Positions 1 to 8,096 of a stretch of 64,000 bases of DNA are shown in pieces. The stretch is taken from assembly GCF_019711565.1 (NCBI RefSeq), contig NZ_JAIGNN010000002.1, positions 868,001-932,000 on the forward strand, read 5' to 3'. The notes beneath the pieces are model-generated. The model did not search any database, was not told the origin of the DNA, and worked only from the letters and a program-made list of their open reading frames with translations. The position numbers were made by a program, and so were the translations under genes. Within the stretch, counting starts at the first letter, position 1; the number at the start of each line of letters is the position of its first letter. This DNA comes from Qipengyuania proteolytica. Lineage in GTDB: Bacteria; Pseudomonadota; Alphaproteobacteria; Sphingomonadales; Sphingomonadaceae.

Positions 1-225
1 GTCGAGGACAAGAAGCCGGTCGTCCGCAAGGCGGCGTCGGCGCGCGGCAAGCGTGCAGCTTTCACGCTGCGGCTCGATCACGAACGCCACCTGATGCTGC
101 GTCTTGCCTGCACAGTTCGCGGTCGCAGCGCCCAGCAGTTGGTGACCGACGCGCTCGACGGCCTCCTGGCGGAGATGCCGGAGATCGCGAGCCTCGCTGC
201 CCAGGTGCAGCAAAACGAAAAGTAA
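1..225 (+). CDS. Ribbon-helix-helix-like protein, 3' end only
   Basis: The open frame enters from outside the window and stops with TAA at 223-225, giving the last 74 residues. A basic stretch (KAASARGKRAAF) precedes TLRLDHERHLMLRLA and a helical segment with RSAQQLVTDALDGLLAEM, the strand-helix-helix pattern of small DNA-binding RHH proteins. It lies 36 bases before the SPOR lipoprotein in the same direction and may share its transcript. Genes of this kind often follow a ParA-like ATPase, but that partner is not visible here. The fold call is by pattern only. Confidence 0.6.
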   Translation, partial: VEDKKPVVRKAASARGKRAAFTLRLDHERHLMLRLACTVRGRSAQQLVTDALDGLLAEMPEIASLAAQVQQNEK

Positions 226-261
226 GTTCGAAGACGTGGGATCGCCTTCAGGGGAATGGAA

Positions 262-1596
262 ATGAGCACCGAGAGCAAAGCCAAGACCACCCGGTTCGTC
301 CGGCTCGCCGTTACCACGGCGCTGGCAACCACGGCGCTTGCCGGCTGCACCGGCAAGGTCGCGCCCTCGCACGCCTATTCGGCATCGCAGGCTGAGACCG
401 CGCTGAAGAAGGGCAAGGACAGCAAGGCGATCCAGCAGGCCGAAGCGGCCGTGCTGGCGGCGCCGCGCGATGCCTATACCCGTACGCTGCTCGGCAACGC
501 CTATCTCGAGGCCGGTCGGTTCACCTCGGCTGCCACCACCTTCGGCGAAGCGATCGAGCTCGGCGATACCGCGCCGCGCACCATCATCAGCTACTCGCTC
601 GCGCTGACTGCAATGGGCGACCGGGACGGCGCGATCCGCGTTTTGCGGGCGCATGAAGCGGCGATCGACGCGGCCGACTTCGGCCTCGCCCTCGCCCTCG
701 CCGGCCAGCCGCAGCAGGGTGTCCACGTCCTCAGCAACGCGCTGAAGGGCGGCCAGAATACCGCGAAGGTCCGCCAGAACCTCGCCTACGCTTTCGCTCT
801 CTCGGGCGATTGGAGCAACGCCCGCCTGCTCGCATCGCAGGACGTACCCGGCGACCAGCTTGGCGAGCGCATGAGCGAGTGGGCCAGGTTGGCCCAGGCA
901 GACGAGCCGACCGTTCGCGTCGCGAGCCTGCTCGGTGTCGATGCGGTGGCCGATCCCGGTCAGCCCGCGATGCTCGCGCTCGTCAATCACCCGGCAAATG
1001 GCCAGCTGGCGCTCGAAGCGTCGCAGCAGGTCGATCAGGTAGCCGAGGCACCGCACAGCGACTTCGCCATGGCGAGCGAGCTTCCGCCGGTCGTCGCTGC
1101 ACCGGTCGCACAGGATGCGGGTGAAGCCGCTTTCGCCGAAGCCGGTCTCGAAACCTACGGCGAGCAGCGCTTCGTCGCTGCCGAAGTGGCCCAGCCCGCC
1201 CCGGCACCGGTCGCCGCCAAGGTTGCCGCACCGCGTGTCGCAGCCCTCGCTCCGGCCGGCAAGCCCACCCTTGCCGCCCCCAGCGTCATGGCATCGGGCG
1301 ACTACAACATCCAGCTCGGCTCGTTCTTCTCGATGTCCGACGCACAGGCCGCATGGAAGATCTTCCAGAGCCGCTATCCCGAACTGGCCGATGCCGAAAA
1401 GGTCATCACCAAGGCGCGGGTCAACGGCAAGATCTACTACCGTGTGGCGGCGGCAGGCTATGCCAAGGCTTCGGCGCAGTCGATGTGCCGCACCGTCAAG
1501 GCCGGCGGCCACGGCTGCATTGCCTACGCCGCTTCCAACCCCCTTCCCGGCGCCCTCAATGTTGTGGGTAACGAGGTACGGGTCGCAGCGCGGTAA
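262..1596 (+). CDS. SPOR-domain TPR lipoprotein
   Basis: A predicted lipoprotein of 444 residues. The signal segment ends in the lipobox LAGC (Cys29), so it should be processed and lipid-anchored facing the periplasm. Residues about 45-215 form tetratricopeptide-like helical repeats (tail of one reads TRTLLGNAYLEAGRF), then comes an Ala/Pro-rich linker, then a C-terminal SPOR domain (from NIQLGSFFS to about the last 30 residues). SPOR domains bind denuded septal peptidoglycan, so a role at the division site is inferred. ATG 262 is preferred over ATG 256 because the AGGGGA at 250-255 sits at proper spacing only for 262. A strong terminator follows. Confidence 0.85.
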   Translation: MSTESKAKTTRFVRLAVTTALATTALAGCTGKVAPSHAYSASQAETALKKGKDSKAIQQAEAAVLAAPRDAYTRTLLGNAYLEAGRFTSAATTFGEAIELGDTAPRTIISYSLALTAMGDRDGAIRVLRAHEAAIDAADFGLALALAGQPQQGVHVLSNALKGGQNTAKVRQNLAYAFALSGDWSNARLLASQDVPGDQLGERMSEWARLAQADEPTVRVASLLGVDAVADPGQPAMLALVNHPANGQLALEASQQVDQVAEAPHSDFAMASELPPVVAAPVAQDAGEAAFAEAGLETYGEQRFVAAEVAQPAPAPVAAKVAAPRVAALAPAGKPTLAAPSVMASGDYNIQLGSFFSMSDAQAAWKIFQSRYPELADAEKVITKARVNGKIYYRVAAAGYAKASAQSMCRTVKAGGHGCIAYAASNPLPGALNVVGNEVRVAAR

Positions 1597-1623
1597 CATC
1601 CGCACTCCATCCAGACTTCGCCA

Positions 1624-1656
1624 GCCCCGTCCGGAGCGATCCGGGCGGGGCTTTTT
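1624..1656 (+). terminator. Rho-independent terminator after the SPOR gene
   Basis: A 12-bp GC-rich stem (1624-1635 with 1640-1651) with a 4-base loop is followed by five T. It lies 27 bases after the SPOR stop and just before the convergent pyrX stop, so it probably separates the two converging units. Confidence 0.85.
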
Positions 1657-1662
1657 CCTGCC

Positions 1663-2895
1663 CTAGAGGTCGATCGCGACGCCGCCTTTGTAGAGCGCGG
1701 TGACCCGGCCCTGCGTGGGTTGCCCATCGAAGGGCGTATTGCCGGCGGTGGCCGCCATCTTCGCGCTCTGGATGACCCAGGGCTTGTCCGGATCGATCAG
1801 GGCGATGTCCGCCTCTGTGCCCGGTTCCAGAACACCGGCCTCGACACCCAGCAGACGGGCGGGCGTCGCCGCCACGAGATCGAACGCACGCGGCAGGTCG
1901 ATTACCTCGTCGCGCACCAGCGAGAGCACCATGGCGAGCAGCGTCTCGGCACCCGCCATGCCCGGTTCGGCATCGGCGAAGGGCAGGCGCTTGTCCTCGG
2001 GTCCCCGGGGGTCGTGGCCACTCGCGATGACGTCGATCGTGCCGTCGGCGATGGCCTCGCGCACGGCCTGCCGGTCGTCCTCGCAGCGCAGCGGCGGCGA
2101 AAGGCGCGCAAAGGTGCGGAAGTCGACCGTGGCGAGATCGGACAACATGAAATGCGCCGGGGTCACGCCGCAGGTTACCGCGAGCCCCCGCGCTTTTGCT
2201 TCGCGGACCAAAGCCAGTCCTGCCCGCGTCGTCACCTGCCGGAAATGCAACCGCGCCTTTGCCATTTCGGCCAGCGCGAGATCGCGTGCGATGGCGATCG
2301 CTTCGGCCTCGACCGGCGCGCTGGGCAGGCCGCGGCGCGTGGCGATCTCTCCCGCCGTTGCGACTGCCTGCCCGACCAGCGCCGCATCCTCGGCATGGGT
2401 CACGACGAGCAGGTCGAGCATCGCCGCATATTGCAGCAGCCGCAGCATCGCACCCGAATCGCCGATCCATTTCCGCCCCGTCGCCACCGCCAGCGCACCG
2501 GCGTCACGCATGAGCGCGAGCTCGGCGATTTCGCGACCGGCAAGCTCGCGCGTTGCGGCGGCGAGCGGATGCACCCAGAAATCGGGCTTGCCGCTCTTGG
2601 CGATGTAGGAAACCCGGCTCGGCAGGTCGAGCGGCGGCGACTGGTCCGGCATCAGCGCGGCGCGCGTGATCCCGCCGAAATGGAACGCCGGCTTGTCGAT
2701 CGCGAACACGCCGAAATCGACGAGGCCCGGCGTCACGAGGGCGCCCTTTGCGTCGATGACCGCATCCTCGCTCCCGGCCTGCACGTTTCCGACTGCGGCG
2801 ATCTTGCCGTCGGCAAGCCTGATGGAGCCTTCGCGAACGCCATCAGGCGTCACGATCCTGCCGCCGGTCATCGTCAGGGGTTGCATCTGCTTCAT
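1663..2895 (-). CDS. pyrX: Dihydroorotase-like protein, probably non-catalytic (PyrX type)
   Basis: A 410-residue amidohydrolase-fold protein of the dihydroorotase family. The usual first-strand metal ligands (HxH in GxxDxHVHLREPG) are replaced: the equivalent site at residues about 57-64 reads GLVDFGVF. The later TDHAPH site reads [11 protein letters not shown], while HAED in the middle is kept. Loss of HxH is the hallmark of pseudo-dihydroorotases that partner aspartate transcarbamoylase in some proteobacteria, so the inferred role is structural or regulatory in an ATCase complex. ATG 2895 overlaps the pyrB stop in ATGA, so the two are translationally coupled. A catalytic PyrC should exist elsewhere in the genome. 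Confidence 0.8.
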   Translation of the reverse strand: MKQMQPLTMTGGRIVTPDGVREGSIRLADGKIAAVGNVQAGSEDAVIDAKGALVTPGLVDFGVFAIDKPAFHFGGITRAALMPDQSPPLDLPSRVSYIAKSGKPDFWVHPLAAATRELAGREIAELALMRDAGALAVATGRKWIGDSGAMLRLLQYAAMLDLLVVTHAEDAALVGQAVATAGEIATRRGLPSAPVEAEAIAIARDLALAEMAKARLHFRQVTTRAGLALVREAKARGLAVTCGVTPAHFMLSDLATVDFRTFARLSPPLRCEDDRQAVREAIADGTIDVIASGHDPRGPEDKRLPFADAEPGMAGAETLLAMVLSLVRDEVIDLPRAFDLVAATPARLLGVEAGVLEPGTEADIALIDPDKPWVIQSAKMAATAGNTPFDGQPTQGRVTALYKGGVAIDL

Positions 2896-3917
2896 GCCGC
2901 GTCCCCCCATCCCTCGACCCCGCGCCCGCGGCGGGTCAGCACGTCGAGCGCCGCCATGCGGATCGCGACGCCCATCTCGACCTGTCGCGTAATGATAGAG
3001 CGGTCGATCATGTCGGCCACCTCGCTGTCGATCTCCACCCCGCGGTTCATCGGCCCGGGATGCATCACCAGCGCGTCAGGCCTGGCATTGGCAAGCCGCG
3101 TCTTTGTCAGGCCGTAAAGGTGGTGATATTCGCGCGCCGAGGGGATGAACTGGCCGCTCATGCGCTCGGTCTGCAGGCGCAGCATCATGGCGACATCCGC
3201 CCCGTCGAGAGCGGCGTCGAAATCGTGGAAGACCTCCGCCCCCATCGCTTCGATGCCGCTCGGCATGAGTGCGGGCGGCGCGCACAGCCTCACCGTCGCG
3301 CCAAGCGCCTGCAGGCAGAGCAGGTTGGAGCGCGCCACGCGGCTGTGCAGGATATCGCCGCAGATCACGATCACGAGGCCGGTGAAATCCTCCGCTGCCT
3401 CGCCCCGCGCGCGCAGCGCATGGCGCAGCGCCAGCGCGTCGAGCAGCGCCTGCGTGGGGTGTTCGTGCTGCCCGTCGCCCGCATTGAGGACAGGGCAATC
3501 GACCTTGTCCGCGATCAGCTGCGTCGCTCCGCTCGACCCGTGCCGGATCACGATCGCATCGGCGCGCATGGCGTTCAGTGTGATCGCCGTGTCGATCAGC
3601 GTCTCGCCCTTCTTCACGCTCGACTGCGCGGCATGCATGTTCACGACATCCGCGCCCAGTCGCTTGCCCGCGATCTCGAAGCTCAGCAGCGTGCGGGTCG
3701 AGTTCTCGAAGAAGGCATTGATGACGGTAAGGCCCGCCAGCAGGTCGTTGTGCTTGGTCGGCTGGCGGTTCAGCGCCACCCACTGTTCCGCCTCGTCCAG
3801 CAGGAACAGGATTTCATGCCGCTCGAGCTGACCGATGCCGATCAGGTCGCGGTGCGGGAATGCCAGCGCGCCCGCAGGATAGCGGGCCGCGTGGGCCGAG
3901 GTTTCCGTCGATGCCAT
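2892..3917 (-). CDS. pyrB: Aspartate carbamoyltransferase catalytic subunit
   Basis: It condenses carbamoyl phosphate with aspartate, the committed step of pyrimidine synthesis, in the cytoplasm. The 341 residues show the carbamoyl-phosphate loop [12 protein letters not shown], the HPTQALLD motif that contacts the substrate, and HPGPMNRG near the C-terminus. The open frame extends 24 codons upstream, but ATG 3917 matches normal family length and the upstream part is unlike any ATCase N-terminus. The gene overlaps pyrX by four bases downstream and is divergent from sppA. Confidence 0.95.
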   Translation of the reverse strand: MASTETSAHAARYPAGALAFPHRDLIGIGQLERHEILFLLDEAEQWVALNRQPTKHNDLLAGLTVINAFFENSTRTLLSFEIAGKRLGADVVNMHAAQSSVKKGETLIDTAITLNAMRADAIVIRHGSSGATQLIADKVDCPVLNAGDGQHEHPTQALLDALALRHALRARGEAAEDFTGLVIVICGDILHSRVARSNLLCLQALGATVRLCAPPALMPSGIEAMGAEVFHDFDAALDGADVAMMLRLQTERMSGQFIPSAREYHHLYGLTKTRLANARPDALVMHPGPMNRGVEIDSEVADMIDRSIITRQVEMGVAIRMAALDVLTRRGRGVEGWGDAA

Positions 3918-4019
3918 TGAAGCGACGCCCTTAGTCGAGCGGATAGGCCCGCTCAAGCGCTTTCGACTGGCGAAGCGGGCACGGCTCACCTAGCTAGGGC
4001 GCAACAGGAGAATATTCGG

Positions 4020-5897
4020 ATGCATTTCGCAGGTAGGGTCTGGCGGCTTCTGGTCGGCGTGAAGGACGCGCTGGTCCTCATCTTCATGCTGCTGTTCTTT
4101 GCGGCGCTGTTCGCGATCCTGACCGCGCGCCCCAGCCCGGCGGCCGTGCGCGACGGCGCTCTGCTGGTCGAACTCGACGGGGTGATCGTCGAGGAACGCT
4201 CCGAAGTCGATCCCATCGCGGCGCTGCTCGCTTCTAGCGCGCCGATGGCTGAATATCAGTCCCGCGACCTCGTACGCGCTCTGGATGCCGCTGCGAAGGA
4301 CGACCGGATCACGGCCGTCGTGCTCGATCTGGAACGCTTTCTGGGCGCTGGCCAGGTACACCTGCAGGAAGTTGGCGAGGCGCTCGACCGGGTGCGCGCG
4401 GCCGAGAAGCCGGTCCTAGCCTATGCCACCGCCTATACCGACGATGCCATGTTGCTGGCTGCCCATGCCAGCGAGGTCTGGGTCGATCCGCTGGGCGGCG
4501 CGGTGATCGCGGGTCCGGGCGGCGAGCGGCCCTACTACGGCGCCTTGCTCGAGAAGCTGAAGGTCAATGCCCGCATCTACAAGGTCGGCGAATACAAGAG
4601 CGCGGTCGAGCCCTATTCGCGGTCCGACATGTCCGAACCGGCCCGCGAAAACTACGGAGCTCTCTATGGCGCGCTGTGGGAAGAGTATGTCGCCAATGTG
4701 AAGAAGGCACGCCCCGCAGCCGATATCGAGCGCATCACGAGCGACCCGGTCGGCTGGATACAGGCGGCCAGGGGCGACCTCGCAACCGCTGCCAAGCAGG
4801 CCGGCCTCGTCGACAAGCTCGGCACGAAGGAAGAGTTCGACCAGCGCGTGGTCGAACTGGTCGGCGAGGACGACTGGAGCGAGCAGCCCGGCGCTTTCCC
4901 ATCGACCCCGCTCAATGCCTGGCTCGAAGACAATCCCGCCCCGACCAGCGGCAAGCCGATCGGCGTGATCACGATCGCCGGCGAGATCGTCGACGGCGAG
5001 GCAGGTCCCGGAACTGCCGGCGGCGACCGGATCGCCGAACTGCTCGACGAGGCGCTGACGCAGGATCTCGCCGGACTGGTGGTGCGGGTCGATTCCCCCG
5101 GCGGATCGGTCATGGCGTCCGAGCGTATCCGCACGGCGATCCTGCGCCAGAAGGCGCGCGGCATCCCGGTGGCGGTATCGATGGCGAACCTCGCGGCAAG
5201 CGGGGGCTACTGGGTTTCCACCCCTGCCGACCGCATTTTTGCGGAACCGGAAACCATCACCGGCTCGATCGGCATCTTCGCGGTTATCCCGACCTTCGAA
5301 CGCGCGGCGGCAGAGTGGGGCGTTTCAAGCGACGGCGTGCGCACCAGCCCGCTCTCGGGCCAACCCGACCTCATTGGCGGCTTCACCCCCGAAGTCGACG
5401 CCATGATCCAGGCGACGGTCGAGAACGGATACGAAGATTTCCTCGAACGCGTCGGCAACTCGCGCAAGTTGTCCCGCGACCAGGTCGACCGGATCGGTCA
5501 GGGGCGGGTCTGGGACGGCGGCACTGCGCGCCAGATCGGCCTCGTGGACCAGTATGGCGGGATGGACGACGCGCTCGCCTGGGTCGCGCAGCAGGCGAAG
5601 CTCGGCGACGGCTGGCATGCGCGCTATCTGGGCGCTAGCCGGAGCAGCTACGACACGCTGCTGCGCAGCTGGCTGATCGACGATGCCGAAACCGGGGGCG
5701 GCACCGATCCGGTGGCCGTCATCGCCTTGCGCGAGCGCGCCGTGCTGGGCCAGGTCGAAAGCGATGTCGACCGGCTACTGGGCGTGAAGGGCATGCAGGC
5801 CTATTGCCTCGAATGTCCGGCTGCACGCGGCGCCGTCCGACCGAGCGGCGAGACGCGCGGCTGGCTGACCGCCTTGCTAACCGCAATCGCCCGCTAG
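4020..5897 (+). CDS. sppA: Signal peptide peptidase SppA, 67-kDa type
   Basis: An inner-membrane serine protease that degrades cleaved signal peptides. It has 625 residues, the long tandem form of the family. One N-terminal membrane segment spans about residues 17-34. The Ser/Lys dyad is visible: Lys193 in GEYKSAVEPY in the first half and Ser394 in LAASGGYW in the second. AGGAGA about ten bases upstream supports the ATG. It stands alone, divergent from pyrB and followed by tRNA-Val. Confidence 0.95.
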   Translation: MHFAGRVWRLLVGVKDALVLIFMLLFFAALFAILTARPSPAAVRDGALLVELDGVIVEERSEVDPIAALLASSAPMAEYQSRDLVRALDAAAKDDRITAVVLDLERFLGAGQVHLQEVGEALDRVRAAEKPVLAYATAYTDDAMLLAAHASEVWVDPLGGAVIAGPGGERPYYGALLEKLKVNARIYKVGEYKSAVEPYSRSDMSEPARENYGALYGALWEEYVANVKKARPAADIERITSDPVGWIQAARGDLATAAKQAGLVDKLGTKEEFDQRVVELVGEDDWSEQPGAFPSTPLNAWLEDNPAPTSGKPIGVITIAGEIVDGEAGPGTAGGDRIAELLDEALTQDLAGLVVRVDSPGGSVMASERIRTAILRQKARGIPVAVSMANLAASGGYWVSTPADRIFAEPETITGSIGIFAVIPTFERAAAEWGVSSDGVRTSPLSGQPDLIGGFTPEVDAMIQATVENGYEDFLERVGNSRKLSRDQVDRIGQGRVWDGGTARQIGLVDQYGGMDDALAWVAQQAKLGDGWHARYLGASRSSYDTLLRSWLIDDAETGGGTDPVAVIALRERAVLGQVESDVDRLLGVKGMQAYCLECPAARGAVRPSGETRGWLTALLTAIAR

Positions 5898-5965
5898 CAG
5901 GTGCTTGCCACAACCCGATTCGCCGCGTAAAGGCGCGCCCCTGCCCTCAGCCGAGGCCGACGGGC

Positions 5966-6040
5966 GGGCGCGTAGCTCAGTGGTAGAGCACACCCTTCAC
6001 ACGGGTGGGGTCGCAAGTTCAATCCTTGCCGCGCCCACCA
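5966..6040 (+). tRNA. tRNA-Val (anticodon CAC)
   Basis: The full cloverleaf can be drawn: acceptor GGGCGCG/CGCGCCC, D stem GCTC/GAGC, anticodon stem CACCC/GGGTG with loop TTCACAC (anticodon CAC at 5998-6000), T stem GCAAG/CTTGC, discriminator A and encoded CCA. The 3' part from 5994 onward is the attL copy of the island repeat, so this is a hybrid gene: 5' half host, 3' half brought by the element. Confidence 0.97.
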
Positions 6041-6041
6041 T
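5994..6041 (+). repeat. attL, left copy of the 48-bp att core
   Basis: It covers the tRNA from the anticodon stem to the base after CCA. It differs from attR only at 6016 (A versus G) and 6026 (T versus C). These two bases pair with each other in the T stem, so the tRNA stays folded with either copy. Confidence 0.93.
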
Positions 6042-6075
6042 CTTTTCAGAGACTTAGCTGAATAGATGACCCCAC

Positions 6076-6096
6076 TACCCCCGTCAGGGGTATTTT
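6076..6096 (+). terminator. Terminator downstream of tRNA-Val
   Basis: Stem TACCCC/GGGGTA (6076-6081 with 6087-6092), loop CGTCA, then four T. It lies 36 bases after the tRNA, inside the island, so the element supplies its own terminator for the tRNA transcript. A GGGGTAGCG motif, repeated elsewhere in the island, follows at 6098-6106. Confidence 0.7.
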
Positions 6097-6116
6097 CGGG
6101 GTAGCGATCTAGCTCC

Positions 6117-7058
6117 TCACTCTGCTCCGGCTCCGACCTTAAGCCTCCTGCGCCGGTGAACGGCCGCGTCCTTCCGGCCGGTCCATGATGGATCCACGAT
6201 GGCCGCCTCGCTGAGCTTCCCGATGAGGGAGGGAAGGACCTTCATCTTGTCCTCGACAGTGGACGCAGCCGCCTCCACCTGCTCGAGCTCGGCAATGCCT
6301 TTCGCACGGCGGTGCGGGACCTCCCGACCGCGCCGCGTCTTTGCGATGCCGGTCAGCACCCGTGGTTGACCGGGTGAGAAGGACTTCGCCTTGTGGGCCT
6401 TCAAACCATATCGAGCGATGATCTTTCGCGCTGCCTGTTGGCACTTTCGATTGGCGAACACGCCAGTAATGGACATGTCATCGACATAGACGGTGAACTC
6501 GCAACCCAGCTCGACAGCGAGCGCCGCGATTTCATCGAACATCGGCTTGTAAGCCCAAAACGACAGGATGGTGCTGGCATTGCCGCCGGTCGGTAGATGA
6601 CCATCGTATGTGAGCAACTGCTTAGCCCGGGCCGCCACGTCCGGTGGGTACTCGAGCACGTCCTCGAAGAAGCGCTGGACGTAGTGCGAGCTCGAGGAGG
6701 GAAAGAACTTCTTGATGTCGAGCTTGATGCAGGCCTTGTCCGCAGTGTGCGCGTTCGCATTGGTGATGTAGGAGCGGCCCTTCACACCTGAGTGGAGATA
6801 GTCGGGGGTCTCGATTTGAGCGAGCAACCGCGCAAAGCGCTGGTGAATGAGCTTGAGTTGCGGCTTCGGCTCCTCGATCATTCGCGGTGCCTTCCCTTCC
6901 ACCTGGGCGAGGGGGCGGACGAGATAATTTTCGTCACCCCATCGGACCAGCCGCTCGAGCGCGGTGGGCGTCACCATGAGGATGTTTGCGAGACGGCGCG
7001 GCGAGGTCAGCCGAAAGAGAGCGCTTGCCTTGAGCGGGACCCGCTTATGCGTGCTCAT
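6117..7058 (-). CDS. Retron-type reverse transcriptase
   Basis: A 313-residue reverse transcriptase. Visible motifs in order: NAxxH (N100-H104, domain X, typical of retrons), LDIKKFF with first catalytic Asp114, LPTGGNAS at about 155-162, the polymerase YVDD at 191-194, and RVLTG at 233-237 standing where retrons have the VTG triplet. There is no maturase or endonuclease domain, which argues against a group II intron. Retron RTs copy part of their own ncRNA into msDNA, with an accessory protein acting in phage defence. The start overlaps the HTH gene by 14 bases, so the two are coupled. It is the last gene before attL. Confidence 0.9.
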   Translation of the reverse strand: MSTHKRVPLKASALFRLTSPRRLANILMVTPTALERLVRWGDENYLVRPLAQVEGKAPRMIEEPKPQLKLIHQRFARLLAQIETPDYLHSGVKGRSYITNANAHTADKACIKLDIKKFFPSSSSHYVQRFFEDVLEYPPDVAARAKQLLTYDGHLPTGGNASTILSFWAYKPMFDEIAALAVELGCEFTVYVDDMSITGVFANRKCQQAARKIIARYGLKAHKAKSFSPGQPRVLTGIAKTRRGREVPHRRAKGIAELEQVEAAASTVEDKMKVLPSLIGKLSEAAIVDPSWTGRKDAAVHRRRRLKVGAGAE

Positions 7059-7362
7059 GCTCGTCCCGCTCGGCCGTCACAGTCGAAATCCAATCAAGCA
7101 TCTTGAGGGTCTTGCCCGCCACGAATGTGCGCGTCTTTTCCGCAGGCGAAGGGTTTGCCGCCTGTTCCGCGAAGAACATGAGAGACGACAGCGGGATGGA
7201 GAACGCATCCGCGTACTTCTCCAGCACCTCCATAGTCACCTTTTTGTCGCCGCGCTCGAGCTCGGTGATGTACGACTTCGAGAGCCCGACGCGATCTGCG
7301 GTCTGCGTCTTGTTCAGGTCATGAAACACCCGAACCAGTCGCAGCGCCTCGTTCAGCATCAT
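7045..7362 (-). CDS. XRE-family helix-turn-helix protein of the retron
   Basis: 105 residues. The N-terminal 65 form a lambda-repressor-like HTH (NKTQTADRVGLSKSYITELERG, with the recognition helix around SKSYITELE). A 40-residue C-terminal tail contains SSLMFFAEQAAN. AAAGGA just upstream fits either of two adjacent ATGs (7362, 7359). It overlaps the RT start and follows the 67-residue peptide gene by 21 bases. Retron surveys describe families whose partner is a small HTH protein; that is the likely role, as effector or as regulator of the locus. A satellite repressor is the alternative, since no other repressor gene is seen in the island. Confidence 0.85.
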   Translation of the reverse strand: MMLNEALRLVRVFHDLNKTQTADRVGLSKSYITELERGDKKVTMEVLEKYADAFSIPLSSLMFFAEQAANPSPAEKTRTFVAGKTLKMLDWISTVTAERDEHEHA

Positions 7363-7383
7363 GCGTCCTTTCTGTAATGACGC

Positions 7384-7587
7384 CTAGAAGTGACGGAACA
7401 TCTCGAGGACGGCGCTGACCAGTTTCACGATGGCTTCCGCCATCTTGATCAGCGACATCAGGACAAGGCGGTTCCGCAGAACCTTATCGAGGCTCCACCG
7501 CACTGCTTTCACAATGCGCCGGACCGCCTGCCGTCCGTACTTCCACAACCCGGCGTCTGGGCTCTTTTTCGGCAAATGAGCCATCAT
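7384..7587 (-). CDS. Small basic amphipathic protein in the retron operon
   Basis: A 67-residue ORF with two adjacent ATGs (7587, 7584) and a clear GGGAG Shine-Dalgarno a few bases upstream. The sequence is rich in Arg and Lys in its first half (YGRQAVRRIVKAVRW) and strongly hydrophobic in its second (LVLMSLIKMAEAIVKLVSAV), so it should form a long amphipathic or membrane-active helix. It sits between the candidate msr-msd RNA and the HTH gene in the same direction. I recognise no family. It could be a toxic effector, an RNA/DNA-binding cofactor of the retron, or simply the ORF that couples translation into the operon. Confidence 0.6.
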   Translation of the reverse strand: MMAHLPKKSPDAGLWKYGRQAVRRIVKAVRWSLDKVLRNRLVLMSLIKMAEAIVKLVSAVLEMFRHF

Positions 7588-7681
7588 GAGTCTCCCAGAC
7601 CATCGACCGGCCGAATTGCCTGTCGATCTGCACTTGGTCCGAGAGCGGATCAGGGTTGAGGTTTTGCTTCTAGGCGCACAC

Positions 7682-7832
7682 TGCACACAAGAAATTCGAA
7701 CAAACCGAATAACTGCATACCGGGACCATCTTCGTTTCTCCGACGCCGAGACGCCGGAACGAGAGCTGGCAAAGTGGTAAAGGCCTAACTGGGACCTTCA
7801 CTGGCGGCGGACCGCCATGCTTCTAGTGCATC
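7682..7832 (-). ncRNA. Candidate retron msr-msd RNA
   Basis: Read on the minus strand from 7832 down: candidate a1 TGCAC..AGAA, an AGC where retrons carry the branching G, a 6-bp hairpin with a UCCG tetraloop (7802-7817), a second 6-bp hairpin with 7-base loop (7780-7798), a 62-base long hairpin (7718-7779) whose inner stem CCGGCG/CGTCGG needs a G-U pair that exists only in the minus transcript, a 5-bp hairpin (7694-7710), and candidate a2 TTCT..GTGCA at 7682-7693. The order, small msr hairpins then one long msd hairpin upstream of the RT, fits retrons. The a1/a2 pairing is weak (5+4 bp), so the exact ends are uncertain. Confidence 0.6.
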
Positions 7833-7855
7833 TCCATTACCCAAACGCTGAGATT

Positions 7856-7884
7856 GATGTAGGCTGGCAGTTCGCCAGATGCAA
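7856..7884 (-). promoter_or_regulatory. Possible promoter of the retron unit
   Basis: On the minus strand, TTGCAT and TACATC are separated by 17 bases, placing a start about 20 bases before the candidate a1. The spacer holds a 5-bp hairpin CTGGC/GCCAG. The match to the -35/-10 consensus is modest. Confidence 0.35.
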
Positions 7885-7886
7885 GC

Positions 7887-7909
7887 AAAAGTTCGCTGTT
7901 GGCGAACTT
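7887..7909 (-). terminator. Terminator between terS operon and retron
   Basis: On the minus strand an 8-bp perfect stem AAGTTCGC/GCGAACTT with a 5-base loop ends in a short T run. It starts about ten bases after the zinc-finger stop, so it would end the terS operon and isolate the retron unit. Confidence 0.6.
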
Positions 7910-7917
7910 ATCCACAA

Positions 7918-8076
7918 CTAGACCGCATACGGGCTCGTCTCGCTCACCCGATTGCCGCACGGACCGCACAGCCGATTGTGCGAGCCCTCGCTCTCGAAGG
8001 GCTTGCGGCACCGGAGGCAAGGCCGGGTCTCAGTCGGCATGGGCTCGCCATGCACGTCCCGGCGCTTGCGCCCCAT
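7918..8076 (-). CDS. Small zinc-finger-like protein
   Basis: A 52-residue protein (40 if ATG 8040 is used) with two CxxC pairs, CLRC and CGPC, separated by 13 residues including two basic stretches, a likely zinc ribbon. It is the last gene of the minus-strand terS operon and begins 20 bases after the previous stop. Similar tiny CxxC proteins are common in phages, but I recognise no specific family. The frame stays open further upstream, but that part overlaps the preceding gene in another frame and looks like a shadow. Confidence 0.55.
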   Translation of the reverse strand: MGRKRRDVHGEPMPTETRPCLRCRKPFESEGSHNRLCGPCGNRVSETSPYAV

Positions 8077-8096
8077 GTGTGTCAGGCCCGCGTTGC

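Noticed and set aside
6117-7058. Group II intron or diversity-generating RT
   Set aside because: No maturase or endonuclease domain, no intron RNA ends, no template/variable repeat, and retron motifs NAxxH and LTG are present.
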